Translations under genes and position numbers: made by a program | Shown: one piece after another, positions 5,284 to 9,375 of the stretch | How the letters are laid out: every line of letters starts with the position of its first letter | How positions within the stretch are numbered: the stretch's first letter is position 1 | Assembly (NCBI GenBank): GCA_020216965.1 | Contig: JAIWOJ010000045.1 | Span: forward strand, 1-9,375 | Source of the DNA: Prosthecobacter sp. | GTDB lineage: Bacteria > Verrucomicrobiota > Verrucomicrobiia > Verrucomicrobiales > Verrucomicrobiaceae | Direction of reading: 5' to 3' | DNA: 9,375 nt | The notes under the pieces: model-generated | What the model was told of the DNA's origin: nothing | The model's database searches: none | Seen by the model: the letters and a program-made list of their open reading frames with translations, nothing else

Positions 5284-7047
5284 ATGATCGGTGAAACCTT
5301 CTTCCACCTCCGCTCCCGCTTGGATGCGCGCCTGCGCATGCTCGCCACCGTGCTGCGGGAGCTGGGAGCTGACGCGGAATCCCAAGCGATCGTCGCCAAC
5401 CTCAGCGCCAGCCTCCACGAGCCTTTCGTGTTTGTCATCGTCGGTGAGGTCAATGTCGGCAAATCCACCTTTCTCAATGCCCTCTTTGGTCAGGATTTCT
5501 CCCAGACGGGCGTCATGCCCACCACGGACAAAATCCTCTTTTTCAAATACGGCACCGAGCACCGCACCGCCCCCATCACCCCCACGCTAGAGGAGGTACA
5601 GGTGCCTGCGCCATTCCTGCGGGACTTCCACATCGTGGACACACCCGGCACCAACAGCATCGAAAACGAGCACCAGGAGATCACGGAGCGCTTTGTTCCT
5701 ATTTCCGATCTGGTCATCTTTGTCTTCAGCGCCATGAACCCCTGGGGGGCCAGCGCCTGGCAGTTCCTCGACAAAGTCCACCGCCACTGGATGCGCAACG
5801 TCCTCTTCGTCCTCCAGCAGAGTGACCTACGCACCCCGGAGGAGATGAATGTCATCATCGACTACATGAAGCAGCTCGTCCGGCAGCGCTACGGACGCGA
5901 TTTTCCCATCTTCCCCGTTTCTGCCAAGAAAGCCTACCTGGCCCGCAGTTCCGGCATCGACCGCGAAACACTGCTGCGTGAGAGCGGCTTTCAGCAGCTT
6001 GAGGCTCACATCTCCGAGATCGTCGAGCGCAATGCCTCACGGCTCAACAAGCTGCTCAGTTCCATCCAGCTTTCCCGCCAGTTGCTCAGCTCCGTGCATG
6101 AGCGCATCAGCGCCCTCGCTGCCCAGGCACGCCGTGCCGCCGAGGTCGTGCGTGAAATGAGTACGGAGCGCGAGCTGCAGGTGGACCGCACTTTGAAAAA
6201 AATCCTCCCTGCCCTGGATGCCACGCGGCGCGACTATCAGGAGAGCTGCCTCCACATCGCCTCCCTGGCCGAGGAGGCACTCTCCACCCGCCAGGCTTTT
6301 GGGAAAAGAGATGAAGAAGAAGACCCCGCCGCCCCCGCAGACGATCCCCCCGGCGGTGGAAATCGCGCCCAAACTCTGGACCACCGCCTTTTCCAGCACC
6401 TGCAACACCGCACGGGCGACCGCTGGCGGCAGGTTGGCATCATCCTAGAGGAGGATAGCCTGCAATACGATCGCTTCCTACGCACGCAGGGGCGCGGCAG
6501 CCTCTTCCCACCCGATGAAAAGCCGCCCACCGAGGCTGATCCAGAAATCCGCCGCATCTTTAGCGCGCATATTGATTCCACCATCCGCCGTTTTGTCCTC
6601 AGCCTGAAGCTGGATGAAACCATCGCCCCCGGTCTGCTCGCCGCCCGCCGCCGCGCCCGCTGGGTGCCCTGGCTGGCCGTCCCTGCGCTGCTCGGCACGG
6701 GGGCTGCTGCTTACTTCGAGGGCTGGGCTGGCGGTGGCATCGCCCTGGCAGCGGGGCTGCTGCTCATCGGGGGAGCTTTTCTGACCACCCAGCTCGCCCT
6801 CCAGCACGCGCGCAACTCCCTGGTGGACCGCCTAGAGCAGTCTGCCCGCGCCCTGCACGAGATGCTGGCTGAGCAGATGCGCGTGGATGTCGAGGCCCTT
6901 TTTGGCCGCTTTTTAGAAATCCTGAACCCTGCCCGTGAAGTCGCCACAGAGCATGAGGAGCAGATGCTCACCCAGCTTCAGCGGTTAGAAGAGTTGATGG
7001 CAGAATTTGATGACATTGAGCGCGAAATCCGGGCTGTCAGTGCATGA
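5284..7047 (+). CDS. Bacterial dynamin-like GTPase with C-terminal membrane hairpin
   Basis: The 587-residue protein is a dynamin-superfamily GTPase, a group that binds, bends or fuses membranes. The G domain shows G1 GEVNVGKS (54-61), a G2 region around MPTTDKI (78-84) with the conserved Thr, G3 DTPG (119-122), a G4 position reading QQSD (178-181) instead of N/TKxD, and a G5-like SAKKA (213-217). The rest is mainly helical with coiled-coil character (about 240-340 and 505-585). An acidic, Pro/Gly-rich linker interrupts it at 341-362. Two hydrophobic segments near 461-478 and 482-503, joined by a short Gly-rich turn, form a membrane hairpin comparable in position to the paddle of bacterial dynamin-like proteins and mitofusins. 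Length fits the family (about 550-700). The gene lies 84 bases after the deacetylase on the same strand, and no Shine-Dalgarno precedes ATG 5284. Confidence 0.92.
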   Translation: MIGETFFHLRSRLDARLRMLATVLRELGADAESQAIVANLSASLHEPFVFVIVGEVNVGKSTFLNALFGQDFSQTGVMPTTDKILFFKYGTEHRTAPITPTLEEVQVPAPFLRDFHIVDTPGTNSIENEHQEITERFVPISDLVIFVFSAMNPWGASAWQFLDKVHRHWMRNVLFVLQQSDLRTPEEMNVIIDYMKQLVRQRYGRDFPIFPVSAKKAYLARSSGIDRETLLRESGFQQLEAHISEIVERNASRLNKLLSSIQLSRQLLSSVHERISALAAQARRAAEVVREMSTERELQVDRTLKKILPALDATRRDYQESCLHIASLAEEALSTRQAFGKRDEEEDPAAPADDPPGGGNRAQTLDHRLFQHLQHRTGDRWRQVGIILEEDSLQYDRFLRTQGRGSLFPPDEKPPTEADPEIRRIFSAHIDSTIRRFVLSLKLDETIAPGLLAARRRARWVPWLAVPALLGTGAAAYFEGWAGGGIALAAGLLLIGGAFLTTQLALQHARNSLVDRLEQSARALHEMLAEQMRVDVEALFGRFLEILNPAREVATEHEEQMLTQLQRLEELMAEFDDIEREIRAVSA

Positions 7048-7091
7048 TAGTAGCACTCTCGCTTGATTCCTGACCGTGAAGCCCCTGCGGC
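7048..7091. other. Short convergent intergenic gap
   Basis: Forty-four bases separate the stop codons of the dynamin-like gene and the converging hydrolase-like gene. I see no stable hairpin followed by a T-run on either strand, so the transcripts probably overlap or end by another mechanism. Confidence 0.5.
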
Positions 7092-8672
7092 TCAGGTGGC
7101 TGGCGGCATCGCCAGATCTAAAAATAGCACCGTGACCGGATCGGTAGATTTCTGGGTGAGTTCCAGGCTGTTTTTGCCATCCAGGAGCAGTCTGGCTGGC
7201 ACCTCCCAGGCACGCATTTCCTCTGGCTGGCCCAGCATTGAGGGAAAGGGTACATCGAAGGGCTCGGACACATCCTGGGTGGCCTCCAGCGCCACTCCAT
7301 TGAAGAAGGCGCTCCAGCCTGTGCCCGCAAGGTTTTGCGCGGCCTGGATCCGCAGCCGGGCATCGCCATGGGGCGCAGCTAGGTCAAACTGGAACTTCGC
7401 CACCTTACCAGGCAGCATGACCCGTGGCACAGGCAGCGGCTTCATGCCAGGGGCGCGCCAGCCAGGCGCGATGAACCAGTGTTGCGGTTTTTTGGCTAGC
7501 GTTTCCGGCTTCCGCAGAGCACGCAGCGCCTCAAAAGGTGGCTCACCAAAAGCACCGCGCCCATCCCCCTGCCCATGCTGCCGGTAGTAGGCAAAATTAA
7601 ACAGACTGATGCCATCCGCACCGCGTGCATAAGCCAGGTGGGCAGAGGTATGCAGGTGCTCCTGCGTGGCACGGCGAAAGGGAAACACATCGTAGCCCGC
7701 CTGCACTTTCTCCCCCTTCCAGAGGGTGTGGCAGAGCTCAAAATACAGCGCGGCACCCAGCGTCTGGGCACGCAGTGCCGCTAGGTCATGCTGCTGGGTG
7801 GTAAAATAGTGCGCAGAGGCATTCACCATATCCAGCCCTGCCGCGACGAGAGCCTTGAGGTCCAGGCCAAGCTCAGCGAGCGCAGGCAGATAGCACGGCA
7901 CGCGGGCACCCAGCCAGCGCTCTGGCCCTAGAATGCGCCGCGTCTCCGTCACAAAACCAGTCATGATCTCGCAGCGCTGCTCCAGAGGTGTTTCCGGTCG
8001 GAAGTAGCTGTAAAAGCGCAAAAAATCCAGCTCTAGCCCGTCGAGGTCATAGTTCTCTTCCAGCTCACGGATCATGGCTAGCTTTTGCAGGCGCACCTCT
8101 GGCACCACCCAGTTGAGCACGAGGTCTGCGCCACGCAGAGAGCCGGGCCTGATTCGGTGTTCAGGGTGCTCCACATACCAGCGGGTCACGCTCATGCCGA
8201 TGCTACTACCGGGCCTCATCCCTGGCTGCGGATCAGCCAATTCTTTATGATGCGCGTCATTCATGCGCAGGGAGATCAAAGCCGCCTGGCCACGCGCCCG
8301 GCAGCGGTCGATGAAGCGCTGCACAAGGTCACCACCCGCCAGCACATACTGGCTAAAACCATCTGGCCGCTGCCCATACCTCTGGCGGATCCAGGCAAAA
8401 TGCTCTTGGAGATCGACCACCCGGCTCGGCCACAGCGGCACCACGCCCAGCCCAGGCTGAAGCAGATGCGCATCCACCAGACCGCTCACCTCATCAATCG
8501 TGGCATCTAGCATCTCAGGCCGAAAGGGAGCCCTCTCTGGATGAAAGGGGCTGATGCAGGAGGTGATGTTCGTCAGATCATTGCTGTAAAGCACACGAAA
8601 CGGCGCACGGCGGGCACCTGCTGCGACCAGCGGCGAGGCGGCCATGGCGTGGAGAAAATGACGTCGATTCAT
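7092..8672 (-). CDS. Tat-exported glycoside-hydrolase-like protein (family-10-like barrel plus C-terminal beta domain)
   Basis: Read from ATG 8672-8670, the product is 526 residues and begins NRRHFLHAMAASPLVAAGA. This is a twin-arginine signal (RRxFL), so export in folded form is likely. An in-frame ATG at 8765 would add 31 residues before it and bury the signal, so 8672 is preferred. Residues about 25-390 look like a TIM-barrel hydrolase of the GHL10/family-10-like group. The strongest evidence is the strand end LDGLELDFLRFYSYF (210-224), which resembles the acid-bearing DGhxhDxxR motif of those proteins. Other barrel-like strands are AALISLRMNDAHH (130-142), LGARVPCY (254-261) and ADGISLFNFAYY (352-363). 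Residues about 410-520 are a beta-rich domain resembling a carbohydrate-binding jelly roll. The substrate is unknown. It converges on the dynamin-like gene and diverges from the sigma factor gene. Confidence 0.8.
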   Translation of the reverse strand: MNRRHFLHAMAASPLVAAGARRAPFRVLYSNDLTNITSCISPFHPERAPFRPEMLDATIDEVSGLVDAHLLQPGLGVVPLWPSRVVDLQEHFAWIRQRYGQRPDGFSQYVLAGGDLVQRFIDRCRARGQAALISLRMNDAHHKELADPQPGMRPGSSIGMSVTRWYVEHPEHRIRPGSLRGADLVLNWVVPEVRLQKLAMIRELEENYDLDGLELDFLRFYSYFRPETPLEQRCEIMTGFVTETRRILGPERWLGARVPCYLPALAELGLDLKALVAAGLDMVNASAHYFTTQQHDLAALRAQTLGAALYFELCHTLWKGEKVQAGYDVFPFRRATQEHLHTSAHLAYARGADGISLFNFAYYRQHGQGDGRGAFGEPPFEALRALRKPETLAKKPQHWFIAPGWRAPGMKPLPVPRVMLPGKVAKFQFDLAAPHGDARLRIQAAQNLAGTGWSAFFNGVALEATQDVSEPFDVPFPSMLGQPEEMRAWEVPARLLLDGKNSLELTQKSTDPVTVLFLDLAMPPAT

Positions 8673-8786
8673 GAGCCCATCAGCAACGCGATCAGGGAGC
8701 CCGCTTTGCAGAAACCGCAGAGGGTTCCGCCAACCCCGCAGGCCGGACCGCATTTTCTTACGCAACTCTCAGGCACCGCCGTGGTT

Positions 8787-8791
8787 GAAGG
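8787..8791 (+). promoter_or_regulatory. Shine-Dalgarno of the sigma factor gene
   Basis: GAAGG lies five bases before ATG 8797. It is the only start in the window with a recognisable Shine-Dalgarno sequence, and it supports 8797 over the downstream in-frame ATG at 8839. Confidence 0.5.
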
Positions 8792-8796
8792 CGCAC

Positions 8797-9375
8797 ATGT
8801 CCGCCGCTAGCATCGCCGGTCTCCTGCCCGCCTATCTCATGCCGGAACCGGAATGGTCCTCTGCCTCCCCATCCCACGCCTCCGGCGCGGAGGAGACCGC
8901 GTGTGATGAAGAGAACATCCGCCTGATGCTGAGGGTCAAAGAAGGGGACGTGCGCGCTTTTGAGAGGCTGGTGGAGCTGCACCAGGGGGCCGTGGTAGGC
9001 ACCGCAGCGCGGATGCTGGGAAATCTGGATGATGCCCACGACATCGCGCAGCAGCTCTTTCTGCGGATCTGGAAAAGCGCTCCCCGCTATGAGCCGACCG
9101 CGAAGTTCACCACCTGGATGTACACCATCCTGCGGAACTTGGTCTTTAACGAAACGCGCCGCCGCGGCAGGCGCAAAGAAGTAGCACTAGAGGTCGAGAC
9201 GGACACGGATGCCCCCCCACCGCGCCAATATGTGGACGCCACCTGCCCTACCCCCGATCACCAAATGCAGCAGGAGGAGCTAGAGGCCGCCCTGGACCGC
9301 GCCATCGCTGCGCTGCCGGAGAAGCAGCGGCTGGCCGTCGTGCTACGCCGCCATGAGGAGCTGCCCTATGAGCAG
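8797..9375 (+). CDS. ECF-type RNA polymerase sigma factor, C-terminus cut by window edge
   Basis: The open frame gives 193 residues before the right edge. Residues 1-37 are a low-complexity, Ser/Ala/Pro/Glu-rich extension. Sigma region 2 spans about 40-125: IRLMLRVKEGDVRAFERLVE (41-60), then NLDDAHDIAQQLFLRIWKSA (76-95) for core binding and -10 recognition, and FTTWMYTILRNLVFNETRRR (104-123). A variable linker covers about 126-156. Region 4 starts at EELEAALDRAIAALPEKQRL (160-179), and its helix-turn-helix is truncated just after LPYEQ. The protein would direct RNA polymerase to a small regulon; ECF factors are usually paired with an anti-sigma gene immediately downstream, which would be outside this window. 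It is divergent from the exported hydrolase with 124 bases between start codons, so shared or autogenous regulation is possible but not shown. Confidence 0.93.
   Translation, partial: MSAASIAGLLPAYLMPEPEWSSASPSHASGAEETACDEENIRLMLRVKEGDVRAFERLVELHQGAVVGTAARMLGNLDDAHDIAQQLFLRIWKSAPRYEPTAKFTTWMYTILRNLVFNETRRRGRRKEVALEVETDTDAPPPRQYVDATCPTPDHQMQQEELEAALDRAIAALPEKQRLAVVLRRHEELPYEQ

Noticed and set aside
4612..5562. 316-residue minus-strand open frame spanning the deacetylase and dynamin-like genes
   Set aside because: Both opposing plus-strand genes have full catalytic motifs, and the antisense product has no family features.
7063..7587. 174-residue plus-strand open frame opposite the hydrolase-like gene
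   Set aside because: It is antisense to the C-terminal domain of a gene with a Tat signal and barrel motifs. The low-complexity Ser/Arg/Gly product gives no independent support.
8725..8735. GGAACC on the minus strand as an ECF-type -35 element for the hydrolase gene
   Set aside because: I could not find a matching -10 element at the usual spacing, and the target motif of this sigma factor is unknown.

Overview
The window looks like ordinary chromosome from a GC-rich Verrucomicrobiota bacterium (Verrucomicrobiales-like, for example the Prosthecobacter/Verrucomicrobium group). This placement is inference. It rests on the secreted beta-propeller with a WPVWRG...DGIS N-terminal signature, which is common in Planctomycetes and Verrucomicrobia; on the style of the ECF sigma factor (AVVGTAARMLG...RYEPTAKFTTW); and on the near absence of Shine-Dalgarno sequences. 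No phage, insertion sequence, tRNA, rRNA or CRISPR array is visible.

Layout. Positions 1-970 (minus) hold most of carA, the glutaminase subunit of carbamoyl-phosphate synthetase, with its C-terminus cut off by the left edge. A 326-base divergent intergenic region (971-1296) carries a pair of TTAAGYTAGG direct repeats and a small palindrome. Two exported PQQ-type beta-propeller proteins follow in tandem on the plus strand (1297-2487 and 2623-3822). They are separated by a striking 64-base imperfect hairpin just after the first stop codon. A good sigma70-like promoter (3874-3902) sits directly against the start codon of a small four-helix membrane protein (3911-4249), which suggests a leaderless mRNA. 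Next on the same strand come a NodB-type polysaccharide deacetylase lipoprotein (4306-5199) and a bacterial dynamin-like GTPase with a C-terminal membrane hairpin (5284-7047). A Tat-exported glycoside-hydrolase-like protein converges on it (8672-7092, minus). Divergent from that is the start of an ECF sigma factor (8797 to beyond the right edge).

How the genes may work together. Apart from carA and the sigma factor, every gene encodes an exported or membrane-associated protein, so this is largely an envelope region. The co-directional trio of four-helix membrane protein, deacetylase lipoprotein and dynamin-like GTPase could form a cell-envelope remodelling unit. That is inference from gene order only. 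The sigma factor probably continues into an anti-sigma gene outside the window and could control the divergent hydrolase, but no promoter evidence ties them.

I see no clear undescribed defence or mobile system. The most unusual items are the 64-base hairpin, the leaderless-type promoter, the dynamin-like protein with a non-canonical G4 motif, and the cysteine-rich propeller.
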